This document shows positions 20,439 to 28,786 of a stretch of 64,000 nucleotides of DNA, piece by piece. The stretch lies in assembly GCF_000814845.2 (NCBI RefSeq), contig NZ_CP010431.2, forward strand, positions 2,108,001 through 2,172,000, in the 5' to 3' direction. The notes under the pieces were generated by a model that was given only the letters and a program-made list of their open reading frames with translations, searched no databases and was not told the DNA's origin. Source of the DNA: Pandoraea sputorum. GTDB taxonomy: Bacteria > Pseudomonadota > Gammaproteobacteria > Burkholderiales > Burkholderiaceae. Position 1 is the first letter of the stretch. Each line of letters opens with the position of its first letter. The translations under genes were made by a program, and so were the position numbers.

Positions 20439-20945
20439 GTCGCGACGGGTGGGCAGGGCCCAGCGGGTGGACGACAGCAGTGCCGTTGACGGAGATGGTT
20501 CGGGCCGCGAGTTCGGCAACTGCAGGAAAGGTTCGAACGACTCGTGATGCTCGAAGCGCGTAGCAGATGCGAGCGACGCGCCGGGTGCAAAAGCCACAAA
20601 AGGCGATGGACTCGACGCAGACTTCGCAGGTGATTCAGATGTTACGGCGGAACGGGCGTGGAGCCATGTGCACTCACGATCGAAGACATCCGCAACGCTG
20701 TCAATTCTGCCCCGCCCGGGGCTACTTGGCAAATAGGGCGACGCGATGGCCTCCGCACCCGCGTCCGCATCCACGACGTCGACCCTGTCCACCCCGCAGC
20801 CCATGCCGCCCGAGCCACTCGTGCGCCACAAGGCGTGCGCGGTCTGTGCGAGGCGGTCGCTGCTGTAGAGACTATCGGTGCTGTCGGTCGTACGGCGCGG
20901 CGGCAAGGTGTGGCTCATGGCGGGTTGTCGGAGAGAAGTGTCGGG

Positions 20946-21518
20946 CTAATTGCCGGGTTTGACTTCGAAGGCTTCGCCGGTCTCGAAGAAGTTGCCACCG
21001 GCGATGTAATGCAGGCTGCGCGACGTGCCGGGTTCGAACTGCCAGTGTCCGTCGCGAAACGCACGCGGATCGGCCCACGCCGCCACGACTTCGCCGAGGA
21101 ACAGGTCGTAGCGATCCTGGTTGTGCGGTTCGGGAATCACCCGGCATTCGAGCCATGCGAGGCAGCCGTCGATGAGCGGTGCGGCGATGTGCGAGCCGGT
21201 GAAGGCCGTCACGCCGGTGCCTTCGGCGAACTTATCGGTGTCACGTCCGGACACCGAGCCGACCGCCAGCGTTTCACGCGCGATCAGGCGCGCGGGCACA
21301 TTCAGCGAGAACTCGCCCGAGGCTTCGACCAGTTCGCGCGTGAGCGTATTGCGGTCGATGACGACGGCGACCTTCGGCGGCGAGAAGTCGAGCGGCATGG
21401 ACCACGCCGCGGCCATGACGTTGCGACGCCCGTCGTGCGCGCTTCCCACGAGAACGGTCGGGCCGTGGTTGAGCAGACGGTAGGCTTTGGGAAGTTCGAC
21501 GGGCAGACGTTCGGTCAT
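20946..21518 (-). CDS. flavin reductase-like FMN-binding split-barrel protein
   Basis: 190 residues from the ATG at 21518. The fold signature is clear: RLLNHGPTVLVGSAHDGRRN, then MAAAWSMPLDFSPPKVAVVID and SGEFSLNVP, as in flavin reductases that supply reduced FMN to monooxygenases. The second half (GCLAWLECRVIPEP, LFLGEVVAAW) also fits. No monooxygenase gene is beside it, so the partner is unknown. Frame open upstream to 22118, but that part overlaps the promoter of the DUF72 gene and is not family-like. Confidence 0.85.
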   Translation of the reverse strand: MTERLPVELPKAYRLLNHGPTVLVGSAHDGRRNVMAAAWSMPLDFSPPKVAVVIDRNTLTRELVEASGEFSLNVPARLIARETLAVGSVSGRDTDKFAEGTGVTAFTGSHIAAPLIDGCLAWLECRVIPEPHNQDRYDLFLGEVVAAWADPRAFRDGHWQFEPGTSRSLHYIAGGNFFETGEAFEVKPGN

Positions 21519-21607
21519 GGCAAGAGGTCCGTGCAGGCGGCGATCCGTTGTGGGGCCGCATGTTGATGGCGGACCATGATAGCGCGCGGCATGCCATCCG
21601 AAAAAGG

Positions 21608-21638
21608 CGGCCCGCAGGGTCAGCTGCGGGCCGTATAA
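21608..21638 (-). terminator. minus-strand terminator with a short protein-like C-terminus above it
   Basis: On the minus strand CGGCCCGCAG and CTGCGGGCCG (complement of about 21611-21636) form a 10-base-pair stem followed by CCTTTTTC. Just upstream on that strand a short frame ends LEWDERVKYCMHI and a stop (about 21672). That frame is open for only about 30 codons and has no ATG or GTG start in a sensible place. It may be a very small gene or the end of a lost one. The plus strand shows nothing in 21519-21869 besides the next ribosome site. Confidence 0.4.
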
Positions 21639-21869
21639 ACGGCACGCCGCGGGGAGCGCGTGCCGGATCAGATGTGCATGCAGTATTTCACGCGTTCGTC
21701 CCATTCCAGTCCCCGTGCTCCAGGCGTTGTGTCGCCGAGCAGTTTGCGTCGAACGCAGCGCCGTCATGACGCCTTGGCACGCGCCTATACTTGTGCGAAA
21801 GCTACCGCAATGTCGGGACGGCAAACCGGCTGACGCGCGGCCGATGTCGCGCCAATGGGAGGCTCCGGG

Positions 21870-22766
21870 ATGGGCAAGGTCTATGTCGGTACGGCGTCGT
21901 GGACAGACAAATCGCTGATCGCCTGCAAACGGTTTTATCCACCGGGACATACGTCTGCCGAAGCACGTCTGCGCTTCTATGCCAGCCAGTTTCCGATGGT
22001 CGAGGTCGACAGTAGTTACTACGCGATGCCTTCGGGATCCAATGCGCGGCTGTGGGTCGAGCGCACCCCGGACGCGTTCGTCTTCAATATCAAGGCCTTC
22101 CGTCTGCTCACGGGCCACCAGACCCCGCGCATCGCGTTGCCCAAGGATCTCCAGTCGGCGCTGCCGCCGGGGCCGCGCGCGAACGTCTACTACAAGGACC
22201 TGCCGAACGAGTTGATCGACGAGATCTGGCGGCGCTATCTGGAGGCTATCGAGCCCTTACGCGAGGCAGGGAAGCTCGGTCTGGTCCACTTCCAGTTTCC
22301 GCCGTGGCTGACAGGCGACAAATCCAGCCGCGCGCATGTCGAAGCCTGCGCACAACGCATGACCGGTTACGGCATCGCGGCCGAATTCCGGCATCGCGGA
22401 TGGTTCGACGGCGAGCGCTGCGACAAGACACTGGCGTGGTTGCGCGAGATGGGCTGGGTCAACACGACGGTGGACGAGCCGCAGGGCTTCACGAACAGCA
22501 TCCCCCAAATCTGGGCGACGACGTCGCCACTCGCGGCGGTCGTGCGTCTGCACGGACGCAATCAGCAGACGTGGAACGTGCGCGACAGCACGGCTGCGTC
22601 CGAGCGTTTCAACTACGACTATCGCGAAGCGGAGCTGGCGGCGCTGGTCGATCCGATCCGCGTGATCGCGAAAGTCGTTGCGCGCGTGTACGTCGTGTTC
22701 AACAACAACTATGAGGATCAGGGCCAGCGCAACGCCATGACGCTCATGGCGTTGCTGGACGAATGA
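21870..22766 (+). CDS. DUF72-family protein (YecE-like)
   Basis: 298 residues with a TIM-barrel-like DUF72 fold: YVGTASWTDKSLI at the N-terminus, then FYASQFPMVEVDSSYYAMPS, TPDAFVFNIKAFRLLTGH, KLGLVHFQFPPWL, the RHRGWF segment and AAVVRLHGRN near the C-terminus. The biochemical role of DUF72 proteins is unknown; several bind metal or sit near Fe-S genes. Start at 21870 is chosen because GGGAGG lies seven bases before it; an ATG at 21855 overlaps that site. Confidence 0.88.
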   Translation: MGKVYVGTASWTDKSLIACKRFYPPGHTSAEARLRFYASQFPMVEVDSSYYAMPSGSNARLWVERTPDAFVFNIKAFRLLTGHQTPRIALPKDLQSALPPGPRANVYYKDLPNELIDEIWRRYLEAIEPLREAGKLGLVHFQFPPWLTGDKSSRAHVEACAQRMTGYGIAAEFRHRGWFDGERCDKTLAWLREMGWVNTTVDEPQGFTNSIPQIWATTSPLAAVVRLHGRNQQTWNVRDSTAASERFNYDYREAELAALVDPIRVIAKVVARVYVVFNNNYEDQGQRNAMTLMALLDE

Positions 22767-22782
22767 CCTCAGACCGCCGGGA

Positions 22783-23598
22783 TCAGACGCTGTGATGCGT
22801 GAGGAAGGCCTCGATCACGGTCGCGAAATACGGCGGACACGCCTGCATCGGGTAGTGCCCGCAATTCGGCATGACTTCCAGCGTTGCGTTGGAATGCCAC
22901 GCGAGAAAGGTTTGCGTCATCGCGGCCGCATCGATTCCGGGATCCTTATCGCCGACGATTACCAGAAACGGGGTGTCAACCCCTTCAGCCCCCTGAACTT
23001 CTGCGGCGAAATCCGTTGTCACCAGCATATCGAGGTATCGCGCGCGGCAGGCCGGTGAGACCGTGGTGCGGTTCTGTGTGACCTTGCGATCCACCCAAAC
23101 GTCGGATAGCCCGCCGCTCACGAACTTGAACAATCGTCGCAGGGCGTCGTCGTCGTTCGTGGTGCTTGAGAAGAAGGCGAGGGCCTCGGGATTCAACCGG
23201 TTTCCGGCCGCCGACACCGGACATACGGCGATGGCGCTCGCAATGCGCGACGGCGCATCGACGGCCAGACGCTGCGTCACCATTCCCGTCATCGAATGAC
23301 CGATCACGTGAAAGCGCGACCAGCCGAGGTGATTGGCGAGCCTGAGGCAATCGGTGGCGATTTCGTCCACTGTGTAATCGCCGGTCAAATCGGTGGAGAG
23401 TCCGTAACCGCGCAGGTCGACGAAGACGTAGGTGAACGTGCGGCCGTCAAGCCAGGACATTGTCGCGTTAAAGCTGGTGTGATCGCCGAGCCAGTCGTGC
23501 ATGACGAGCACGGGCGTGGGGCCGTCGCCGTATCGTGCATGGCCGAGGAGGTTGCCAGCAGCGGCGATGTGTTCGAAGTGTTCTGGGGAAATAGTCAT
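22783..23598 (-). CDS. alpha/beta hydrolase
   Basis: 271-residue soluble hydrolase. The nucleophile elbow GHSMTG holds the catalytic Ser (about residue 103). An oxyanion-type HDWLG segment lies near residue 34, GDKDPGID near 217 carries the likely Asp, and NCGHYPM near 248 the His. The lid is short, as in esterases and C-C bond hydrolases; the substrate cannot be told. Expression may be controlled through the inverted repeat that ends five bases upstream of the ATG. Confidence 0.88.
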   Translation of the reverse strand: MTISPEHFEHIAAAGNLLGHARYGDGPTPVLVMHDWLGDHTSFNATMSWLDGRTFTYVFVDLRGYGLSTDLTGDYTVDEIATDCLRLANHLGWSRFHVIGHSMTGMVTQRLAVDAPSRIASAIAVCPVSAAGNRLNPEALAFFSSTTNDDDALRRLFKFVSGGLSDVWVDRKVTQNRTTVSPACRARYLDMLVTTDFAAEVQGAEGVDTPFLVIVGDKDPGIDAAAMTQTFLAWHSNATLEVMPNCGHYPMQACPPYFATVIEAFLTHHSV

Positions 23599-23601
23599 GT
23601 C

Positions 23602-23629
23602 TTGGTTCCAATGTTGTGAGTGGAACCAA
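23602..23629. promoter_or_regulatory. inverted repeat at the start of the hydrolase gene
   Basis: TTGGTTCCA (23602-23610) and TGGAACCAA (23621-23629) are perfect inverted copies with a ten-base spacer. On the minus strand this lies directly before the ATG at 23598, where the ribosome site should be, and no good Shine-Dalgarno is seen. It may be an operator or an RNA hairpin that hides the start. Confidence 0.45.
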
Positions 23630-23634
23630 AACGA

Positions 23635-23664
23635 AACGCCCTCCCGGCGAACCGGGAGGGCGTT
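23635..23664 (-). terminator. strong bidirectional terminator
   Basis: A 13-base-pair stem (AACGCCCTCCCGG at 23635-23647 and its complement at 23652-23664) with loop CGAA. T-rich flanks occur on both strands (TTTC on plus, GTTTCGTTTT on minus). It ends transcription of the OsmC-like gene on the minus strand and also insulates the hydrolase gene. Confidence 0.85.
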
Positions 23665-23715
23665 TTCAAAGTGAACCGATCATATCAAGCCGTCACGCAC
23701 CGGTCAATCGATGTG

Positions 23716-24192
23716 TCAAACCTCGACCGTCTCGATGACCGCTTCGCATTCGATCGGGAAATTGACCGAGTTGGCGATGTAGCACTTCTCATGTGCGGCG
23801 TGATGCAGATGTTCGGCGAGCGCGACGTCGCCACCCGCGCGAATCGTCACGTGCGGACGCAGGACGATGCGGGTGAAGCGTCCTTCGGTGGGCGTGTCTA
23901 GCATCGTGCCGACGGCATTGTCCTCATACCGTTCGACGACAATCCCGGCGTCGGCGCACAGGTGCAGATACCAGAGCTTGTGACAGGCGCTTGCCGACGC
24001 GACGAGCAAATCTTCCGGATTCCAGCGCGCCGCATCGCCGCGAAAGGCCGGGTCCGCCGAGCCGGGGATCGTGGGTTTGCCGGCGACGCGAATCTCGTGA
24101 TTGCGCCCGTACGCGCGATAGCCCGATGTGCCGCTGCCCTGATTGCCGATCCATTCCACGTTGACGCGGTACTCGTGTTCGCCTGATGCCAT
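23716..24192 (-). CDS. OsmC/Ohr-family peroxidase-like protein
   Basis: 158 residues from the ATG at 24192. OsmC proteins use two cysteines to reduce organic hydroperoxides. Here they are in SASACHKLWYLHLCADAG (about residue 62) and HEKCYIANSV (about 135). WNPEDLLVAS fits the family's conserved NPEELL stretch. The YAVD-type peroxidatic geometry cannot be proved from sequence. The frame is open 66 codons upstream, but those residues are not family-like. Confidence 0.88.
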   Translation of the reverse strand: MASGEHEYRVNVEWIGNQGSGTSGYRAYGRNHEIRVAGKPTIPGSADPAFRGDAARWNPEDLLVASASACHKLWYLHLCADAGIVVERYEDNAVGTMLDTPTEGRFTRIVLRPHVTIRAGGDVALAEHLHHAAHEKCYIANSVNFPIECEAVIETVEV

Positions 24193-24361
24193 GTCTGCTC
24201 TCCACTGAAGGCCGCGGCCGATGGGATAAGAAAGAAGGGGAAGGGGGCCGGGCCCGCTCGCGATTCTCGCAGTCCCTTGCATGAAATGCTGGCCATTTTC
24301 GGCCATTAAAAGGACGGATTCCGTCGTCGATGCCACCCGTGCGCTACCCGTGCGCCAAACG

Positions 24362-25231
24362 TTAAGCCAGCGGCTCCGTCGTGAGCGCACGCGTGAGGCC
24401 GTGCATCGGGCGGCGCATCGCGACGTCGAACGGATTCGTCTGCGGGCCGATCAGCTCGGCCTGACGCCGCAACAGTTCCACTACCATCGGCAGTCGGTCC
24501 TGCGACAGCCGTGCGGCCAGCGTGCCCACGCTCAGCGCTGCCACGGCATGCCCCATACGGTCGAACACCGGCACGGCGACCCCGGCCATGCCGTCGAGCA
24601 CACCGCTGTTGCTCCCGGCATAGCCCAACTGACGCACCCGCTCGATCTCCGTGCGCAGATACACCTCGTCGAGCACGCCGTATCCCCGCAGTCGCGGCAC
24701 GTTAAAGCGGATGATCTCCTCACGTTCGGCCTCAGGCAGGAACGCCAGAATTGCCAGACTGCCCTGACCCACGCCCAGTGCCACACGTCCGCCGATGTCG
24801 CCGGTGAACGAACGGATCGGGAAGGGGCCTTCGCACATGTCGAGGCACACGGCATCGAAGCTGCTGCGCACCAGTAGAAAGATGGTGTCGCCGAGACTCG
24901 CGCACAACCGCAGCAGCGACGGACGGCACAACGTGCGCATGCCGCTCGGGTTGCCCGCCTGCGCGGCCATCGCGAAGAAATCGATGCTCAGCCGGTACAG
25001 CTTGGACGACTCGTCCTGCTCCACGACCTGCTCGGCGATGAGCGCGTGAAGAATACGGTGCACCGTCGCCTGACTCAGGCCGACGGCTTTGGCAATGTGA
25101 GTGACGCGCTCGCCTTCGGGCTTGGCCTCACCGAGGGCGCGGATGACGGCAAACGTGCGTTGCAATATGCCCGCGCCGGCGGATTCCGCAGACGAGTTTG
25201 CCGTTGGGCGGGGTGAATCGGAGGTGGTCAT
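24362..25231 (-). CDS. IclR-family transcriptional regulator
   Basis: 289 residues from the ATG at 25231. N-terminal winged helix (about 23-80: LQRTFAVIRALGE, then VTHIAKAVGLSQATVHRILHALI) followed by an IclR effector domain (about 100-270, with FTGDIGGRVALGVGQGSLAILAFLP and VLDGMAGVAVPVFD). It reads away from the importer-oxidase operon that begins at 25529 and very probably controls it. Two copies of an 18-base motif lie between the genes. The effector is probably the imported substrate or a breakdown product; this is inference. Confidence 0.92.
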   Translation of the reverse strand: MTTSDSPRPTANSSAESAGAGILQRTFAVIRALGEAKPEGERVTHIAKAVGLSQATVHRILHALIAEQVVEQDESSKLYRLSIDFFAMAAQAGNPSGMRTLCRPSLLRLCASLGDTIFLLVRSSFDAVCLDMCEGPFPIRSFTGDIGGRVALGVGQGSLAILAFLPEAEREEIIRFNVPRLRGYGVLDEVYLRTEIERVRQLGYAGSNSGVLDGMAGVAVPVFDRMGHAVAALSVGTLAARLSQDRLPMVVELLRRQAELIGPQTNPFDVAMRRPMHGLTRALTTEPLA

Positions 25232-25244
25232 CAGGGTCTCGAAT

Positions 25245-25262
25245 ATTCCGTCAAATGAAATA
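25245..25262. promoter_or_regulatory. candidate IclR-type operator, copy 1
   Basis: ATTCCGTCAAATGAAATA, 14 bases from the start of the IclR gene. It is semi-palindromic (TTCC-N7-GAAA). A copy with one change is at 25396-25413. The position suggests autocontrol by the regulator. Confidence 0.6.
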
Positions 25263-25395
25263 CTAGCGTAAGCCGACACGACTTGAAAACTGGCGCGATG
25301 CGTCGAAACCCGCAAAAACAACCAATATTCAGCTTAAGTTAGGGATTATCCCGAGACGGTGACGCGAAACGAAAAGGTTTGTCCATCCGTGAAAC

Positions 25396-25413
25396 ATTCC
25401 GTCAAACGAAATA
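25396..25413. promoter_or_regulatory. candidate IclR-type operator, copy 2
   Basis: ATTCCGTCAAACGAAATA, 17 of 18 bases as in copy 1 and in the same direction, 151 bases away start to start. It lies about 115 bases before the ATPase gene of the divergent operon, so it is the likely site for control of the importer. Confidence 0.6.
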
Positions 25414-25528
25414 ATCTGAAAATTTATCTCATTTCATGGAATCGTTATCTTGCGACATGCAATTTGGCTCGCTACTGTTCGATGCAATTGCATTTCATGC
25501 GACGCGCGAGCGTCCGAAGGTAGTGACC

Positions 25529-26623
25529 ATGTCTTTTCTGACTTTGACGGATGTTTCCAAGACGTTTGGCGAGCTGAACGCCGTCTCGAACGTCAATCTC
25601 TCGGTGGAGAAAGGCGAGTTCGTCTCGCTGCTCGGCCCGTCGGGCTGCGGCAAGACCACCACGTTGCAGATGATCGCGGGCTTCGTCGAAGCCACGACCG
25701 GGCGCATTACGCTCGACGGGCGCGACATCACGAACATGCGGCCGAACAAGCGCGGTCTGGGCATCGTGTTCCAGAGCTACGCGCTGTTCCCGCACATGAC
25801 CGTGGCGGATAACGTCGGATTCGGTCTGGAGATGCGGGGCGTCGACAAGTCGGAACGCAAGGACCGCATTCGCGAGGCGCTCGCGCTCGTGCGGCTCGAA
25901 GCGCTCGGCCATCGCTTCCCGCGTGAGCTCTCGGGCGGCCAGCGTCAGCGCGTGGCCATCGCCCGCGCCGTGGTGATCGCGCCGCCGGTGCTGCTGCTCG
26001 ACGAACCGATGTCCAACCTCGACGCCAAGCTGCGCGAAGACATGCAGTTCGAGCTGCGCTCGATCCAGCGCAAGATCGGCACGACCACCATCATGGTGAC
26101 GCACGACCAATCCGAAGCGCTGTCGATCAGTGATCGCGTCGTGGTCATGGAAGCCGGGCGCATCACGCAGGTCGACACGCCGTACCGCGCGTACGAGCGC
26201 CCGGAAACGCCGTTCGTTTCGCAGTTCATCGGCAAGGCGAACATGCTCGACGGTCGCGTGGCCGCGCGCGACGGCGAGCATCTGCATATCGAGTTGGGCG
26301 CGCAACTCACGCAACGTGCGGCACTCGCGGACCTCGCGCCGCGCGACCGGGGCATGGCGGTGGGCGACGCCATCACCATGTGTCTGCGTCCGGAGAAGGT
26401 GCGCTTGTGCGCGCCGTCGACGGGCCGTCTGTCGGCGACGGTGACGAGCCGCTTCTTCCTCGGCAGCCAATGGCTCTACCGCGTCGACAGCGCGTTGGGC
26501 GAGGTGCTCGTGTGCTGCCAGAACGAAGGCGGCGAGCCGTTGAGCGAAGGGGCGCCGGTCGGTCTGGATTGGCAGCCGGAGGCGGTGCGTTTCGTTTCCG
26601 CAGGAGCGTGCTCGAATGGCTGA
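25529..26623 (+). CDS. ABC importer ATPase, PotA/FbpC type
   Basis: 364-residue energy-coupling subunit of an importer for a small organic solute. Walker A GPSGCGKTT (about residue 36), Q-loop FQSYALFPHMTV, signature LSGGQRQRVAIARA (about 134), Walker B LLLDEPMSN and a switch His in MVTHDQ. A C-terminal TOBE domain (about 280-360) is typical of polyamine and opine-type importers. The ATG at 25529 has GAAGG eight bases before it; an upstream ATG at 25436 adds 31 residues that are not family-like. First gene of a seven-gene operon. Confidence 0.93.
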   Translation: MSFLTLTDVSKTFGELNAVSNVNLSVEKGEFVSLLGPSGCGKTTTLQMIAGFVEATTGRITLDGRDITNMRPNKRGLGIVFQSYALFPHMTVADNVGFGLEMRGVDKSERKDRIREALALVRLEALGHRFPRELSGGQRQRVAIARAVVIAPPVLLLDEPMSNLDAKLREDMQFELRSIQRKIGTTTIMVTHDQSEALSISDRVVVMEAGRITQVDTPYRAYERPETPFVSQFIGKANMLDGRVAARDGEHLHIELGAQLTQRAALADLAPRDRGMAVGDAITMCLRPEKVRLCAPSTGRLSATVTSRFFLGSQWLYRVDSALGEVLVCCQNEGGEPLSEGAPVGLDWQPEAVRFVSAGACSNG

Positions 26624-27521
26624 GACGCTGCAAGTTCCGCGTACGGACGCCGCGCCGGTCGCGCGCGCGCCGTGGAGCGCCTATCTGCCGATGTGGGTGA
26701 TGAGTGCGCCCGCCATGCTGTTGTTCGTGGCGCTGGTGCTGATTCCCTTGCTCATGACGCTCGCGCTCACGTTCTATCAGTTCGATCCGGCAAGCGGTCC
26801 GATTGCCGCGTTCCAGTTCGAGAACTACAAGGAAGTGCTGTTCGACTCGTACTTCCACACGATCTTCCTGCGCACGTTCGGCATCTCGCTCACGGTCACC
26901 GCGATCTGCGCCGTGGTGGGGACGTTCGAAGCCTACGTGCTCTCACGCATGGGCGACCCGTGGCGCTCGCTGTTCCTGCTGATCATTCTCTCGCCGCTGC
27001 TCGTGTCCATCGTGGTGCGCGCGTTCGGCTGGAGCATGTTGCTCAGTTCGGGCGGCCTGATCAATCAGGCGTTCGGGCTGGTCGGCATGGGGCCGTTCAA
27101 GATGGAATACACCAACTTCGCCATCGTCGTGGCGCTGGCGCACGTGATGCTGCCGTTCATGGTGATTCCGGTGTGGACGTCGCTGCAACGCCTCGATCCG
27201 CAGACGGAAAACGCAGCGCTCTCGCTCATGGCGTCGCAAGCGACCACGCTGCGCCGCATCGTGCTGCCGCAACTGGTGCCGGGCATTCTGTCGGGCAGCC
27301 TGATGGTGTTCGGCTTGTCGGCGAGCGCTTTCGCGATCCCGAGCCTGCTGGGAGGACGCCGTCTCAAAGTGGCCGCCACCGCGGTCTACGACCAGTTCCT
27401 CAGCTCGCTGAACTGGCCGCTGGGCGCGACCATCGCCGTGTTGCTGCTGGTGGCGAACCTGATCGTGATGCTGACGTACTACCGCCTGCTCGACCGCCGT
27501 TACTCGCGCAGCATGGGCTAA
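26616..27521 (+). CDS. ABC importer permease, PotB type
   Basis: 301 residues with six predicted membrane helices. The EAA loop that docks on the ATPase is near 190-215 (ENAALSLMASQATTLRRIVLPQLVPG). The N-terminal 25 residues are polar and cytoplasmic. It overlaps the ATPase gene by eight bases, so the two are translationally coupled. Confidence 0.92.
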   Translation: MAETLQVPRTDAAPVARAPWSAYLPMWVMSAPAMLLFVALVLIPLLMTLALTFYQFDPASGPIAAFQFENYKEVLFDSYFHTIFLRTFGISLTVTAICAVVGTFEAYVLSRMGDPWRSLFLLIILSPLLVSIVVRAFGWSMLLSSGGLINQAFGLVGMGPFKMEYTNFAIVVALAHVMLPFMVIPVWTSLQRLDPQTENAALSLMASQATTLRRIVLPQLVPGILSGSLMVFGLSASAFAIPSLLGGRRLKVAATAVYDQFLSSLNWPLGATIAVLLLVANLIVMLTYYRLLDRRYSRSMG

Positions 27522-27569
27522 GGCCAACGCTATTGCCGAACTGAAGCAGAACAGAACTCACTCGCCATC

Positions 27570-28364
27570 ATGCGTAAAAACAGTCCCCTGGCGCTCGCGT
27601 TCCACGCGCTCGTCATCCTCTTCGTTCTCGCCCCGATGATCATCGTGGTGCTGGTCGCGTTCACGCCGGAGCAGACGCTCTCGCTGCCCACGCGTGGCAT
27701 CTCGCTGCGCTGGTTCAGGGCGATTCTCGACTATCCCGACTTCATCGCGTCGTTCTTCGCCAGCCTGAAGCTGGCGTTCATCTCGGCCACGCTCTCGCTC
27801 GCGATCGCGTTGCCCGCGGCGCTCGCGATCGGCCGTTCGCGCTTCCCGGGGCGCAACTTTCTCAACGGTCTGTTGCTCTCGCCGCTGGTGATTCCGGGCC
27901 TCGTGCTCGGTATCGCGCTGCTGCGCTTTTTCGCCATGCTCGGTGTGACAGGCTCGTTCGGCGCGCTCATCTTCGCGCACATGATTGTCGTCACGCCATT
28001 CATCATGCGTCTCGTGCTTGCCTCGATCAGCGGACTGGATCGAAGCGTCGAGAATGCGGCGGCCTCGCTCGGTGCCGGATCGTGGACGACATTCCGCCGC
28101 GTGACCATGCCAATGATTCTGCCGGGCATTACCGGTGGCTGGTTGCTCGCGTTCATCAACAGTTTCGACGAACTGACGATGTCGGTCTTCCTCACCGCGC
28201 CGCAAACCGTCACGCTGCCGGTCCGTATGTATATGTACGCCACCGAGTCTATTGACCCAATGATGGCATCCGTCTCGGCGCTCGTCATTGCCGTCACGCT
28301 CGGCGCGATGCTGTTGCTCGACCGTATCTACGGTCTGAATCGCATTCTCATCGGTCAGCACTGA
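27570..28364 (+). CDS. ABC importer permease, PotC type
   Basis: 264 residues, six predicted helices, with the EAA-type loop ENAAASLGAGSWTTFRRVTMPMILPG (about 165-190). It pairs with the preceding permease to form the heterodimeric channel. ATG at 27570 after a 48-base gap. Confidence 0.92.
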   Translation: MRKNSPLALAFHALVILFVLAPMIIVVLVAFTPEQTLSLPTRGISLRWFRAILDYPDFIASFFASLKLAFISATLSLAIALPAALAIGRSRFPGRNFLNGLLLSPLVIPGLVLGIALLRFFAMLGVTGSFGALIFAHMIVVTPFIMRLVLASISGLDRSVENAAASLGAGSWTTFRRVTMPMILPGITGGWLLAFINSFDELTMSVFLTAPQTVTLPVRMYMYATESIDPMMASVSALVIAVTLGAMLLLDRIYGLNRILIGQH

Positions 28365-28387
28365 ACGCGCGCTCCACGACGACTCTT

Positions 28388-28786
28388 ATGTCCAGCTCCT
28401 CCCAAACTCCTCAAGACGTGCGCGCGTCTGGCTCGTCGGCTTGCCATGCGCAGTTGACGCGTCTGGCCGAGACCGGCCGTGCGTCAGTGACGTTCTATAT
28501 CGACGGCGAACCGGTGCAGGCGCTCGCCGGTGACACGTTGCTTACCGCCATCCTCACGCATCAACGGCACGTGCGCATCAGCGAATTCAGCGGCGCGCCA
28601 CGCGCCGGTTTCTGCATGATAGGTGCGTGCCAGGACTGCTGGGTGCGTTGCGAAACGGTGAGCGCCGACGGTGGCGACGCCCAACTCACGCGCCTGCGCG
28701 CCTGCTCGACGACGATACAGGCGGGCATGCGCATCGTCACACGCGCGCCTGATGCGAACGAAGTCCACGGAGGCTCGCATGGCTGA
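28388..28786 (+). CDS. [2Fe-2S] subunit of an HcnA/opine-oxidase-type dehydrogenase
   Basis: 132-residue ferredoxin-like small subunit. After about 30 polar residues, VTFYIDGEPVQALAGDTLLTAIL starts a beta-grasp fold and the cluster ligands are in FCMIGACQDCWV (C-x4-C-x2-C) and a later RACSTTI. Such proteins pass electrons between the two FAD subunits of hydrogen cyanide synthase (HcnA), opine oxidases and related amino-acid dehydrogenases. It overlaps the next gene by eight bases. Confidence 0.87.
   Translation: MSSSSQTPQDVRASGSSACHAQLTRLAETGRASVTFYIDGEPVQALAGDTLLTAILTHQRHVRISEFSGAPRAGFCMIGACQDCWVRCETVSADGGDAQLTRLRACSTTIQAGMRIVTRAPDANEVHGGSHG

Noticed and set aside
25472..26470. Minus-strand frame over the ABC ATPase gene
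   Set aside because: Antisense shadow; the plus strand shows all ATPase motifs.
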